Positions 1-7,407 of a DNA stretch of 17,939 bases are shown here, piece after piece. The notes below the pieces were generated by a model that saw only the letters and a program-made list of their open reading frames with translations, was not told the DNA's origin and did not search any database. The stretch's first letter is position 1. Every line of letters begins with the position of its first letter. Source of the stretch: an uncultured Lachnospiraceae bacterium (GTDB lineage: Bacteria > Bacillota > Clostridia > Lachnospirales > Lachnospiraceae); assembly GCA_947177925.1 (NCBI GenBank), contig CAMWWJ010000027.1, positions 1 through 17,939 of the forward strand, in the 5' to 3' direction. The translations under genes and the position numbers were made by a program.

Positions 1-2
1 GA

Positions 3-506
3 AAAACGTCAACCGAAAATCGCACACAATATATTAATAATCAATTAAATAATAACCAAGTGAACAATTATCCATCTATCAATCATTTAGTTAAAAGTGA
101 GGGAGAGACGGATGTAGAACAGCTTAAGAAGTTCATAGCAGAAAATATCAAGCTGGAGCAGTTCTATGAGTTGGCAAAAGGAAATGCCAATGAACAGGAA
201 ATGATTCGAGAGATATACGATACCATTTGCGACGTGGTGTGTTTTCCAAGAGAACAGATAAAGATTAAGGGTGCAAGTTATCCTTGGCAGGTTGTAAAGA
301 GTCAGTTTCTGAAACTGAAAGCGGTTCATATTGCGAATGTGTTGGAGCGATTGGTGGATAACAGTTTGGAAATCAAAAATATGGAATCCTATCTGATATC
401 GACATTATATGCAGAAAGTCTATCAGGTACATTAAAAGAGCAGGCAGATCTATATGACAATTATCTGCGATACCTGCGTGGGAATCCATACCAGAATATA
501 CGATGA
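3..506 (+). CDS. Replication initiator protein, C-terminal part (DUF6017), 5' end outside window
   Basis: The C-terminal end of a plasmid/integrative-element replication initiator (RepA N-terminal plus DUF6017 architecture). The reading frame is open from the first bases of the window with no stop, so the GTG at 60 is probably internal and the true start lies upstream. The visible tail matches what I know of DUF6017: a segment reading YDTICDVVC, then a basic stretch (IKIKGASYPWQVVKSQFLKL), then VHIANVLERL and a YLISTLY helix close to the C-terminus. In such elements this protein is thought to drive replication of the excised circle. Its stop overlaps the start of the Shine-Dalgarno of the downstream integrase, suggesting co-transcription. 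The N-terminal winged-helix region is not visible, so the family call rests on the tail only. Confidence 0.75.
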   Translation, partial: KTSTENRTQYINNQLNNNQVNNYPSINHLVKSEGETDVEQLKKFIAENIKLEQFYELAKGNANEQEMIREIYDTICDVVCFPREQIKIKGASYPWQVVKSQFLKLKAVHIANVLERLVDNSLEIKNMESYLISTLYAESLSGTLKEQADLYDNYLRYLRGNPYQNIR

Positions 507-520
507 AGGAGGTGTTGTTT

Positions 521-1702
521 ATGTCAGCAAGTAAAGATACCAAAAGAGGTACTTGGAAGGTTTATATCAGGTATAAGGACTGGCAGGGGATTGGTCAGAT
601 TCATACGAAGAGGGGGTTTGCCACTAAGAGAGAAGCCCTTGAGTATGAGAGAGAGTTTCTGCTAAAAAAAGCAAAAGATGTGAATATGGGATTTCCGCAG
701 TTTGTGGAGGTATATATGGAAGATATGAAGCCGAGGTTGAAGTTAAATACGTTTTTGACAAAGAGACACATAATGGATACAAAAATCATCCCGTACTTTG
801 AAAAGAAAAGTCTGGCAGAGATTACAGCAACGGATATTATTCAGTGGCAGAATCAGTTGCTTAGTATGAGAGATGAAAACGGAATGCCATATGCCCAGAC
901 TTATCTTCGTACCATCCAAAATCAGCTTAGTGCCATTTTCAATCATGCCTGTCGCTTTTACGGATTGACCGCCAATCCATCAAAGCAGGCGGGAAAGATG
1001 GGAAAGGCAAAAGGAAAGGAAATGCTGTTTTGGACGAAAGAGGAATATTTGAGGTTTTCAGAGGTGATGAAAGATAAGCCTGTTTCTTTTTATGCGTTTG
1101 AAGTTCTTTATTGGACAGGAATTCGTGAAGGAGAACTTCTCGCTCTCGAAAGAGGGGATTTCAACATTCCAAACAGGAAACTGATTATCAATAAATCATA
1201 CCAACATTTACAGGGTGAGGATTATATTACCAGTCCCAAAACGGAAAAGAGCAATCGTGTAATTGAGTTACCGGAATTTCTTTGTCGGGAGATGGAAGAT
1301 TATTTCGGAATGCTATACAAATGTGATGAGCATACAAGACTGTTCACATTTTCCAAAAGCTACCTGCACCATGAAATGAATAGGGGAGCAAAAGCGGCAG
1401 GGGTGAAGAAAATCAGAATCCATGATCTCAGACATTCGCATGTGGCACACTGCATTGAGCTTGGGTTTTCTCCGGTAGCTATTGCGGAACGAATGGGACA
1501 TGAAGGAATCAATATCACATTTAATTATGCTCACCTTTATCCGTCCAAGCAAAAAGCACTTGCAGATAAGTTGAATGAAGACAGAGGAGATGTAGCGGAA
1601 GACTTCATATTAGAGAATGAAGATAGATTAGATGGTGTAAATGCTACAGATGATTGTGGGGCAAATGATGTTGATGAAAAGGAGAAAAAGGAGGAGTATT
1701 GA
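521..1702 (+). CDS. Tyrosine recombinase/integrase, intact
   Basis: Site-specific tyrosine recombinase that would integrate and excise the mobilizable element. I choose ATG 521 (393 aa) because AAGGAGGT at 506-513 sits seven bases upstream; an in-frame ATG at 503 lacks such a site. Domain order: N-terminal arm-type DNA-binding domain (about residues 1-55), SAM-like core-binding domain (about 60-165), C-terminal catalytic domain. The catalytic set is complete: R202 (TGIREGELLAL), the beta-hairpin lysine in SPKTEKSNR, H301-x-x-R304 (HDLRHSH), H327 (GHEG) and nucleophile Y336 (NYAHLYP). The acidic tail after about residue 350 (DEDRLDG, DDCGANDVDEKEKKEEY) is extra to the domain and ends at the next gene's ribosome binding site. 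It is a useful intact reference for the shortened second integrase on the minus strand. Confidence 0.95.
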   Translation: MSASKDTKRGTWKVYIRYKDWQGIGQIHTKRGFATKREALEYEREFLLKKAKDVNMGFPQFVEVYMEDMKPRLKLNTFLTKRHIMDTKIIPYFEKKSLAEITATDIIQWQNQLLSMRDENGMPYAQTYLRTIQNQLSAIFNHACRFYGLTANPSKQAGKMGKAKGKEMLFWTKEEYLRFSEVMKDKPVSFYAFEVLYWTGIREGELLALERGDFNIPNRKLIINKSYQHLQGEDYITSPKTEKSNRVIELPEFLCREMEDYFGMLYKCDEHTRLFTFSKSYLHHEMNRGAKAAGVKKIRIHDLRHSHVAHCIELGFSPVAIAERMGHEGINITFNYAHLYPSKQKALADKLNEDRGDVAEDFILENEDRLDGVNATDDCGANDVDEKEKKEEY

Positions 1703-1704
1703 AT

Positions 1705-1926
1705 ATGATTGCAGGTCGGTTGGGTTATAACAATGCAAATGACAGATACGGACTTTTAGTCTCTGATTTATGGGAACATGACGGTTTTCATTGTGGAGAA
1801 GTTTTGGAGGTTATGGTAGATGATAGATGGCAGGAAACCAGAATGGAGATGGGGATTGACTGCAGGTGGTATCTGGTAGGAACACCATATTATGGCAACC
1901 TCGAATACGTCAGGGCAAGGATATAG
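1705..1926 (+). CDS. DUF5348 domain protein
   Basis: Small protein of 73 aa from ATG 1705. A TTG at 1699 is in frame but sits too close to the AGGAGG at 1689-1694. The sequence has the DUF5348 look: GRLGYNNANDRYGL, then LWEHDGFHCGEVLEVMVDDRWQETRMEM and a WYLVG strand. This family is a small beta-rich protein of unknown function found near integrases and mobilization genes in Clostridia elements. The upstream integrase stop (TGA, 1700-1702) lies just before the start, so the two are translationally coupled. No catalytic motif is visible. Confidence 0.75.
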   Translation: MIAGRLGYNNANDRYGLLVSDLWEHDGFHCGEVLEVMVDDRWQETRMEMGIDCRWYLVGTPYYGNLEYVRARI

Positions 1927-1938
1927 GAGGTAATTATT

Positions 1939-2313
1939 ATGGCGAAGATTTACAGACGGGACAACCTGGTATCGGGTGTACATCCTAAGAAAAAGAACGA
2001 GAAGAATCGAAAACGTAGTGTGATTATGAACTTTCGGGTGACACCGGAGGAAAAGCATCTTATTGATGAAAGGATTGCGTTATCGGGATTTCCGAGGGCA
2101 GAGTTTTTTATTCAGAGTTGTATGCATCAGAAAGTAATCACATTTGGAAATGTAAAAACCTTTGATGCGATAAGAAAGAAACTGGTAGTGATTGATGAAC
2201 ATTTGCAGGCAGTGCCAAAATCGGACGAGTTGGATTTAGAAGTATTAGAGTCCCTTCGGATGATATTGGAAATGTTTGCAGGATTAAAAAGAGAGGATGA
2301 AGTGAATGAGTAG
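1939..2313 (+). CDS. MobC-like mobilization accessory protein (ribbon-helix-helix)
   Basis: A 124-aa basic protein preceded by AGGAGG (1925-1930). Residues about 28-60 read IMNFRVTPEEKHLIDERIALSGFPRAEFFIQSC, the strand-helix-helix pattern of Arc/MetJ-type ribbon-helix-helix DNA-binding proteins in the MobC/relaxosome family. The N-terminus is lysine/arginine-rich; the C-terminal half is helical. By family, it should bind near oriT and help the relaxase open the nic region. Its position one gene away from the oriT and upstream of the MobL relaxase fits. Its stop overlaps the next gene's ATG by eight bases. A general RHH transcription regulator is the alternative. Confidence 0.75.
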   Translation: MAKIYRRDNLVSGVHPKKKNEKNRKRSVIMNFRVTPEEKHLIDERIALSGFPRAEFFIQSCMHQKVITFGNVKTFDAIRKKLVVIDEHLQAVPKSDELDLEVLESLRMILEMFAGLKREDEVNE

Positions 2314-2620
2314 AACAACAAAAAGTTATGAAGAACGACTGCTTGAAATGGAGAGACGTGAGCAGGAAAGTCTTGAGAAAGCAAAGAAGTATGCGGCACA
2401 AAAACGGGAATTGCAGAAGCGGCAGAAAGCTGAAGAAAGTAAAAAGCGTACACACAGACTTTGTGTGATTGGCGGTGCGGTGGAATCAGTGCTTGGCTAT
2501 CCGATTGAGCAAGAAGATATTCCAAAGCTGATAGGATTTTTAAAACGACAGGAAGCAAATGGAAGATATTTCTCTAAGGCAATGCAGAAGGAGCAGATAC
2601 CAGAAGCAGAGGAAGTGTAA
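2306..2620 (+). CDS. DUF3847 domain protein
   Basis: 104-aa hydrophilic protein starting inside the last codons of the MobC-like gene. The first half is a highly charged helix (YEERLLEMERREQESLEKAKKYAAQKRELQKRQ), probably a coiled coil. The second half (THRLCVIGGAVESVLG, then IEQEDIPKLIGFLK) matches the DUF3847 pattern, found next to MobA/MobL relaxases in Firmicutes elements. Function is unknown; position between a MobC-like gene and oriT suggests a relaxosome accessory role, which is inference only. Confidence 0.75.
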   Translation: MSRTTKSYEERLLEMERREQESLEKAKKYAAQKRELQKRQKAEESKKRTHRLCVIGGAVESVLGYPIEQEDIPKLIGFLKRQEANGRYFSKAMQKEQIPEAEEV

Positions 2621-2627
2621 TGGCAGA

Positions 2628-2648
2628 GGGGTTAGATTTCCTAATCCC
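2628..2648 (+). terminator. Short hairpin after DUF3847 gene
   Basis: GGGGTTAG (2628-2635) can pair with CTAATCCC (2641-2648), one G-U pair, loop ATTTC. It lies just after the DUF3847 stop codon but is not followed by a clear T tract, so it may be an attenuating or oriT-associated structure rather than a true terminator. Confidence 0.35.
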
Positions 2649-2659
2649 TTCATTGCTTT

Positions 2660-2725
2660 TTATGAAGGGCGCACTTATAGACAACCAGAGGTCGTCTTTA
2701 TAAGTTTGCCGCAAGCGGCAACCGG
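2660..2725 (-). other. Origin of transfer (oriT), MobQ/RSF1010-type nic site
   Basis: On the minus strand, positions 2677 to 2666 read TAAGTGCGCCCT, the nic core known from RSF1010/R1162-type (MobQ) origins, where cleavage falls between TAAGTG and CGCCCT. That places the nick opposite the 2671/2672 boundary. Immediately 5' on that strand is an imperfect inverted repeat (ACTTATA-GAC at 2673-2682 against GTC-TT-TATAAGT at 2694-2705), the arrangement expected for MobQ oriT. A second perfect inverted repeat, TTGCCGC-AA-GCGGCAA (2706-2721), follows. The cognate MobA/MobL relaxase gene starts about 360 bases downstream. Polarity implies the relaxase genes enter the recipient last. Confidence 0.85.
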
Positions 2726-3032
2726 TCTGTGCTTCGCTTGCCGGGCTCGTTCCGTCGGCGGGGCTTTCAGCCGGACCATTTCATGGAGACCAGCCTGTGT
2801 GGCTGGGGGCACTCTCCGAGGGGCACTTCGTGCAGAACTGCTCATGCCGCAGGAGGCACTCTTACGCAGAGGGTATTCCGGCAAATATTGTTTTAGTACA
2901 TCAATTGTAGCTTCGTGAGTTTATCTCATTATAGCAGTTCATGCAAGCAATCATAGCAATGCTGGTTTTGTTATATAGAAATTTACATTTGCAGGAAATC
3001 AATGCCGGATACAGAAGAAAGGGGAAGGTAAT
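2722..3032. other. Non-coding stretch between oriT and relaxase gene
   Basis: About 310 bases with no gene I trust. The first part, to about 2880, is GC-rich with many short GC repeats (for example CCGG and GCCGG boxes); the remainder is AT-rich leader sequence before the relaxase start. A frame at 2559-2918 is open but has no family resemblance and no convincing start, so I treat it as non-coding oriT-flanking DNA. Confidence 0.5.
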
Positions 3033-4775
3033 TTGGCGATATTTCATTTTACAGTAAAGATTGTCGGACGGAGCAAAGGAAAATCCATCATAGCTGCATC
3101 TGCATATCTGAATGGCGATGTGATGAAGAATGAGGAAACTGGTAAGGTTAGTTATTACACTTCAAAAAAGGAAGTTGTTTATACCTCGCTTATGATGTGT
3201 GAAAATGTACCACCGGAATGGATGAATGTGCCAGATGAAAATATCAAGTGGTTTCAAAAATCCATCCGCTATCAAAGTGCCGAGGATAAAGAAGCAGCTT
3301 TGGAAAAGTTCAAAATTACGTTCCGAAAACAGCGTTTATGGAATGAAGTTTTGAAAGCAGAGAAAGGTGCGAATGCACAGCTTGGTAGGTCGTTTGAATT
3401 TTCACTGCCGAAGGAATGGAACAGAAAGGAACAGATTGAATATGCGTCAGATTTTATACAAAGAAACTTTGTGGCAAAGGGAATGTGTGCCGATTGGAGT
3501 ATTCACGATAAAGGAGATGGCAATCCCCACGTTCATTTATTGGTTACCATGCGTCCATTTAAGAAAAATCATACTTGGGGAAATAAAGAAGTGAAAGACT
3601 GGGCATTTGTCCGGGATAAAGATGGAAATATTGTGATGGATGAAACTCATCCGGATTGGTGGCAGGATAAAAAGAATCCAGAGAGACATGGTATTCGTAT
3701 TCCGGTACTGGATGCAGATGGAAAACAGAAAATGGATTCTCGTAACCGAAAACAATGGAAACGTGAGGTTACTGATGCAACAGGTTGGAACAATCCAAAA
3801 AACTGTGAGTTGTGGAGGAGTGAGTGGGCGAAAGAATGCAATCAACATTTGAAAAAAGAAAATCAGATCGACCATCGTTCTTATGAACGGCAGGGCAAGA
3901 TAGAGATTCCTACAATCCATGAGGGTGCAGATGCAAGAAAGATTGAGGAAAAATATCAGTCGGGACAGGTTGTATCCGCTTCATGGAAAGTGGAGGAAAA
4001 TCGTATGATTAAGAAGCAGAATGTAATATTGAAAAAGCTGCAGAAAGCGTTTAGACAGATAAGTATTTTGTTAAAGCAATGGAAGGGGCGATTGTATGAC
4101 ATTAGAAGAAAGCAGAGAGGTCATTCCCATGATGGAGACTATGATAAACCAGATCGAGGAGCAGCAGGGGATTATGGCGGAGATGTACCAAGAGATGGAG
4201 CAGAGGGACGGACAGCTTATTTTGCTTCAGGAGCAGAATCAAAGATTGCAGGAATTAAACGACGAGTTGCAAGTGCAGCTTCAAATCTTGCCAAGTATAG
4301 AGGAATTGTTGGAACTATTGGAGAAGAAGGATGGAGAAATACAGAAACTGAAAAGCGAAAATCAGCAATGGAAAGAATTAGCGGAGAAGTTGAACGACGA
4401 GAACCAGTTATTGCAGAGACAGAACGGGGAATTGCTGAAATTCAAAAACGATTAGAGAAAGTGAGGGATGTGGATGAACGAATTAAGCGGCTCAAAGCAA
4501 GACGAGCGGATGGAGGAACTGCTGGAGTTATTGGAGAGCATGGAGCAGGAAGCAGCACAGAGAGATACCATTATCCGGCAGAAGGACAGCGAGATACGAA
4601 CACTGCAAGGGCAACTGAACGAATCGCTGAACTTATGCGAGAAGCTGAACAGCGAGAACAAAGCAGAGAACGTACAAGCCTTAAAGATCGAATTGAAGCA
4701 AACAAAAGAATTGTTGCAGAGCGAGAAAGAGAAAAAGAAAAGAGCCGACAGCACAATAGAGGAATGTCGAGATAA
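3033..4775 (+). CDS. MobA/MobL family relaxase (MobQ type)
   Basis: Relaxase that would nick the oriT and pilot the strand through a helper conjugation machine. It starts at TTG 3033 behind a GGGGAAGG-type site; the N-terminus (MAIFHFTVKIVGRSKGKS, then AASAYLNGD) is the classic MobA/MobL start, with a likely catalytic tyrosine in SAYL. The metal-binding H-x-H motif is H166-V-H168 (GNPHVHLLVTMRP). Residues 1 to about 330 form the relaxase domain. From about 350 to 580 the protein is a charged, arginine- and glutamate-rich tail (EKVRDVDERIKRLKARR, REAEQREQSRERTSLKDR). The last 226 codons overlap two other reading frames (4096-4455 and 4474 onward) that also look coding. Family members often have such long helical tails, so I accept the full length. 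Confidence 0.88.
   Translation: MAIFHFTVKIVGRSKGKSIIAASAYLNGDVMKNEETGKVSYYTSKKEVVYTSLMMCENVPPEWMNVPDENIKWFQKSIRYQSAEDKEAALEKFKITFRKQRLWNEVLKAEKGANAQLGRSFEFSLPKEWNRKEQIEYASDFIQRNFVAKGMCADWSIHDKGDGNPHVHLLVTMRPFKKNHTWGNKEVKDWAFVRDKDGNIVMDETHPDWWQDKKNPERHGIRIPVLDADGKQKMDSRNRKQWKREVTDATGWNNPKNCELWRSEWAKECNQHLKKENQIDHRSYERQGKIEIPTIHEGADARKIEEKYQSGQVVSASWKVEENRMIKKQNVILKKLQKAFRQISILLKQWKGRLYDIRRKQRGHSHDGDYDKPDRGAAGDYGGDVPRDGAEGRTAYFASGAESKIAGIKRRVASAASNLAKYRGIVGTIGEEGWRNTETEKRKSAMERISGEVERREPVIAETERGIAEIQKRLEKVRDVDERIKRLKARRADGGTAGVIGEHGAGSSTERYHYPAEGQRDTNTARATERIAELMREAEQREQSRERTSLKDRIEANKRIVAEREREKEKSRQHNRGMSR
4096..4455 (+). CDS. Coiled-coil protein encoded inside relaxase gene (overlapping frame)
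   Basis: 119 aa, read in the +1 frame relative to the relaxase and lying wholly within it. ATG 4096 is preceded by AAGGGGC six to seven bases upstream. The protein is an almost continuous heptad-like helix (LLQEQNQRLQELNDELQVQL, then LEELLEKKDGEIQKL, LAEKLNDENQLLQRQNGELL), so a long coiled coil is likely. It ends in TAG only 18 bases before the next ATG in the same frame. No family is recognised. It could act with the downstream DUF6040 protein, whose N-terminus is a similar coil; or it could be a fortuitous open frame caused by purine-rich sequence. The initiation signal argues for a real gene. Confidence 0.5.
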   Translation: MTLEESREVIPMMETMINQIEEQQGIMAEMYQEMEQRDGQLILLQEQNQRLQELNDELQVQLQILPSIEELLELLEKKDGEIQKLKSENQQWKELAEKLNDENQLLQRQNGELLKFKND

Positions 4776-5463
4776 ACTGCGGCAGGCTAAACGGGAAAAA
4801 GAGTATGCACTCACGTATCAAAAGAAAGTGGAGATACCGGTTCAAAAGCCGGTACTCTACGAAAGGTGTCAAAATTGTGACCGCAGAGCATATCAGCAGG
4901 CAAAAGAAAAGTATGAGTATCAAAGGAATGGACTGGAAAAGAAGTATAAAGTAAAGACTATGGGATTTGATGCAATGATGGTAGTGTTATGGTGGTATGC
5001 AATCATGACAACAGTATTTGCAGCAATGAGGGCAGAAACATTTATAGGTGATTTGACTGCATTTGCTGATACAGTATGGAATGGTATTTGTCAGTCTGGT
5101 AAATGGATTGTTGATGTAGGAAATGCGTTGGCACAGGTGGGAGATAGGATACCAAATGAGACTATGGCGATTGTAGCACATTGGCTGCTGTTTGTTATAG
5201 TAATTGTTGGAACGGCAGTTGCTGTAGGTGTGCTGATGGTGATTGCAGAAAAGAAAGTTACGAAGGTATATCGAGAAAATTGCTGGGATGTGATTAGCGT
5301 TGGAGTGGCAGTAACAAGTGTAGCGCTGGTTGTGTATTTGGGGGATTGGATAAAGTATTTGAAAAAGCTTAATCTTGTTGTTATTTTGTTATTGGTTCAA
5401 GTGGTATATGTCGGAATTAGAGTGTATGTGAACGGTTGTAGAAGAGCCAGGGGATATTATTAA
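4474..5463 (+). CDS. DUF6040 family coiled-coil membrane protein
   Basis: 329 aa from ATG 4474 (a second ATG lies at 4468); GAGGG at 4463-4467 gives acceptable spacing to 4474. The N-terminal 110 residues are a charged coiled coil (EELLELLESMEQEAAQRD, LNLCEKLNSENKAENVQALK). A central YERCQNCDRRAYQQAKEKYEY segment has a C-x-x-C pair. The C-terminal half has hydrophobic segments at about MMVVLWWYAIMTTVFAAM, WLLFVIVIVGTAVAVGVLMV, VAVTSVALVVYL and LNLVVILLLVQVVYVGI, so probably three or four membrane spans. The pattern fits DUF6040, found beside MobL in Firmicutes elements; function unknown, possibly linking the relaxosome to a membrane partner. Its first 302 bases overlap the relaxase tail in a different frame. 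Confidence 0.8.
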   Translation: MNELSGSKQDERMEELLELLESMEQEAAQRDTIIRQKDSEIRTLQGQLNESLNLCEKLNSENKAENVQALKIELKQTKELLQSEKEKKKRADSTIEECRDKLRQAKREKEYALTYQKKVEIPVQKPVLYERCQNCDRRAYQQAKEKYEYQRNGLEKKYKVKTMGFDAMMVVLWWYAIMTTVFAAMRAETFIGDLTAFADTVWNGICQSGKWIVDVGNALAQVGDRIPNETMAIVAHWLLFVIVIVGTAVAVGVLMVIAEKKVTKVYRENCWDVISVGVAVTSVALVVYLGDWIKYLKKLNLVVILLLVQVVYVGIRVYVNGCRRARGYY

Positions 5464-5505
5464 TGTTGAGGTGCGGGATATACCGCAGAAAGGTGGATGA
5501 TAGCT

Positions 5506-5889
5506 ATGGAAAAATTGGAGAAAGTTATTGTAGAGAACGGAATTACTTATGTGTTAGGTGAGGATGATATTTATTATCCGGATTTACAATTACCAGAGGG
5601 AACAAATTATAATATCGGAAAGTTTGGTCATATGAGATGTGAGTATCTGAAAGAGTTCAAACATGGGTATTATATGGAACTTTTGCTCGGTGGAAAGCTG
5701 AATGAATATCTGCATGAAATTGATGAGGAATGCTATGAGATGCTGGATAGGCTTGTCGAGCAGATGAAGGAGAAAGAAGGCGTGACAGAGCAGTTGAAAA
5801 CGGAAAATCAGATGCTATGGGTAGGGAGGATGAATAATATTATGGCATGTGCGGAGGAAATTGTGGTGAGGGAGTTGGTGTATGGGTAG
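5506..5889 (+). CDS. tnpV: TnpV family transposon-encoded protein
   Basis: 127 aa. I pick ATG 5506 because AGGTGG (5491-5496) is correctly spaced; ATG 5497 is too close. The sequence resembles TnpV proteins of Clostridia transposons: an N-terminal GITYVLGEDDIYYPDLQLP, a KFGHMRCEYLKEFKHGYYMELLLGGKL core, an LHEIDEECYEMLDRLVEQM helix and a closing MNNIMACAEEIVVRELVY. The final helix with the E-E-I-V-x-R-E-L-V-Y ending is characteristic. Role is unknown; such proteins sit at the end of mobilization modules. It marks the last gene of the mobilizable element before the AT-rich defence cargo. Confidence 0.78.
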   Translation: MEKLEKVIVENGITYVLGEDDIYYPDLQLPEGTNYNIGKFGHMRCEYLKEFKHGYYMELLLGGKLNEYLHEIDEECYEMLDRLVEQMKEKEGVTEQLKTENQMLWVGRMNNIMACAEEIVVRELVYG

Positions 5890-5917
5890 ATAATATAGGG
5901 ACAGAAGATGGTGTTGC

Positions 5918-6016
5918 AAAGTGAAAAAATCACTCCAAATACTAAAATGTATAAAAAAATAATAATTAGCGATTGACAAAAGTGAAAAAATCACATAATA
6001 TAGGTGTGAGGAGGTG
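5918..6016 (+). promoter_or_regulatory. Promoter with duplicated operator before the RloAB pair
   Basis: TTGACA (5973-5978), a 17-base spacer, and TAATAT (5996-6001) form a strong sigma-A-type promoter. The 16-mer AAAGTGAAAAAATCAC occurs twice, at 5918-5933 and 5979-5994; the second copy fills the -35/-10 spacer. Each copy holds the inverted repeat GTGA-AAAAA-TCAC. The copies start 61 bases apart, close to six helical turns. A repressor bound at the spacer would block RNA polymerase, with the upstream copy giving looping or cooperativity. The predicted start point near 6008 leaves a very short leader, with GAGGAGGTG right at the 5' end. Confidence 0.7.
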
Positions 6017-6021
6017 TAAAT

Positions 6022-7404
6022 ATGCTGATTAGATTTAATGTAAAGAATTTTATGTCTTTTAATACTAACGAACAAGGCCAGTCGGAAGAATTTTCCATGA
6101 TTGCAGGAAAGGTTAGAAGTAAGAAAGAACATGTATATAATGATGGAAAGATAAAACTATTAAAATTTGCTGCCATTTATGGTGCAAACGCTGCGGGGAA
6201 ATCTAATATTGTTAAAGCAATGAAGTTTATGAGAGATACTGTTGTTTTTGGCCTCCCAGAAGGTCACACGGAAAAGTATTGCAAAACTAGTTCGGAAAAT
6301 AAAGATTTACCCAGTTATTTTGAAATGGAAATTGCTATAAACAATAAATATTATGCATATGGCTTTGAAGTTATTTTAAGTCAGAGTAAGTTCGTGTCAG
6401 AATGGCTTATGGAATTGCGAGAAGATAATTCTGAACATGTTTTGTTTGAGAGAGATATTCAAAACTCAAACTGTATCCTTGGCAATGATTTTAAGGAAAA
6501 GGGGTTATGGGAAAAAATATCAATATATTCAGATGATATTAAAGATGATTCTACGGTATTGTTGCTTTCTGTAATGAATCAAAATAAAAAGAATCTATAT
6601 GAAGAATATAAAAAAGCACGAATATTGAAACAACTATACAGATGGATAGAAAGAAGTCTGGATATTAATTATCCAGATCAACCAATATCGGACTATTCTT
6701 ATCTTGCAAAGGCCAACAATGTTGAAGAAGTATGCAAAATTATTTCAGCGTTTGGAACGGGTATTACTAATTTTGAGATGGTAGATGTGCCTATTGAGCG
6801 GGTTTTGGGAGATATGCCTAGAGATATTCAAAAGCATATTTTGACGGATATTGAGGGCAAGAGAGCAAAATTAAGAAAAGAAGAAAAAAAACAATCGATA
6901 TCACTTGCTATGAGGAGTAGGACAGAATTTTTTGTCATTACCTTGAGCAGGGATGCAGAGCCGCAGTGTCAGACAATTGAGTTTTCTCATGGAAAAAAAG
7001 ATATTTTCTTTGGACTTTCAGAGGAATCAGATGGAACAGTTCGAATATTGGACTTATTGGAAATCCTTATTGCAGGTTCAGGGAAAACTTATGTTATTGA
7101 TGAATTGGATCGGTGCTTACATCCGAGTTTGACTTATAAGTTTGTAAATACGTTTTTACAGCTTGCGGCGGAGAAAGCTATTCAATTGATAGTAACAACA
7201 CACGAATCCCGTTTGCTTGACTTTGATTTATTAAGAAGAGATGAAGTATGGTTTATAAATAAAAATAGAAATGGAGAGTCGGATATTTATTCTCTGGAAG
7301 AATATAATGCAAGATTTGATCAAAAGATTGATAAAGCATATTTAGAAGGAAGATATGGTGGTGTTCCAATCTTCAGCACGGTTTTTCCGATTAAGGAGGA
7401 ATAG
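6022..7404 (+). CDS. rloA: AAA15/OLD-like ATPase (RloA/AbiLi-like defence protein)
   Basis: 460-aa ATPase of the AAA15/AAA21 ABC-like group, start supported by GAGGAGGTG. N-terminal LIRFNVKNFMSF is the usual first strand and QFxS-type opening. Walker A is G54-A-N-A-A-G-K-S61. The ABC-like signature region is S336-D337-G338-T339. Walker B is VIDELD (D360, E361) followed by RCLHPSLTYKF, and the switch histidine is H394 in IVTTHESRLLD. About 170 residues between Walker A and the signature form the insert expected to carry the coiled-coil dimer arm. Paired with an RloB-family gene four bases downstream, it matches RloAB/AbiL-type phage-exclusion modules, where the ATPase likely senses infection and gates the partner effector. 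Sensing and target are not visible in sequence. Confidence 0.9.
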   Translation: MLIRFNVKNFMSFNTNEQGQSEEFSMIAGKVRSKKEHVYNDGKIKLLKFAAIYGANAAGKSNIVKAMKFMRDTVVFGLPEGHTEKYCKTSSENKDLPSYFEMEIAINNKYYAYGFEVILSQSKFVSEWLMELREDNSEHVLFERDIQNSNCILGNDFKEKGLWEKISIYSDDIKDDSTVLLLSVMNQNKKNLYEEYKKARILKQLYRWIERSLDINYPDQPISDYSYLAKANNVEEVCKIISAFGTGITNFEMVDVPIERVLGDMPRDIQKHILTDIEGKRAKLRKEEKKQSISLAMRSRTEFFVITLSRDAEPQCQTIEFSHGKKDIFFGLSEESDGTVRILDLLEILIAGSGKTYVIDELDRCLHPSLTYKFVNTFLQLAAEKAIQLIVTTHESRLLDFDLLRRDEVWFINKNRNGESDIYSLEEYNARFDQKIDKAYLEGRYGGVPIFSTVFPIKEE

Positions 7405-7407
7405 TGT

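Noticed and set aside
60..506. GTG at 60 as the true start of the first gene
   Set aside because: The frame is open back to base 3 with no ribosome binding site before 60; the protein is the tail of a longer replication initiator.
2559..2918. Open frame of 119 codons over the oriT region
   Set aside because: Composition is GC-rich and non-coding-like, it overlaps the nic site and inverted repeats, and the protein resembles nothing I know.
4468..4473. ATG 4468 as the start of the DUF6040 protein
   Set aside because: The GAGGG lies directly against it; ATG 4474 has better spacing, though the difference is only two codons.
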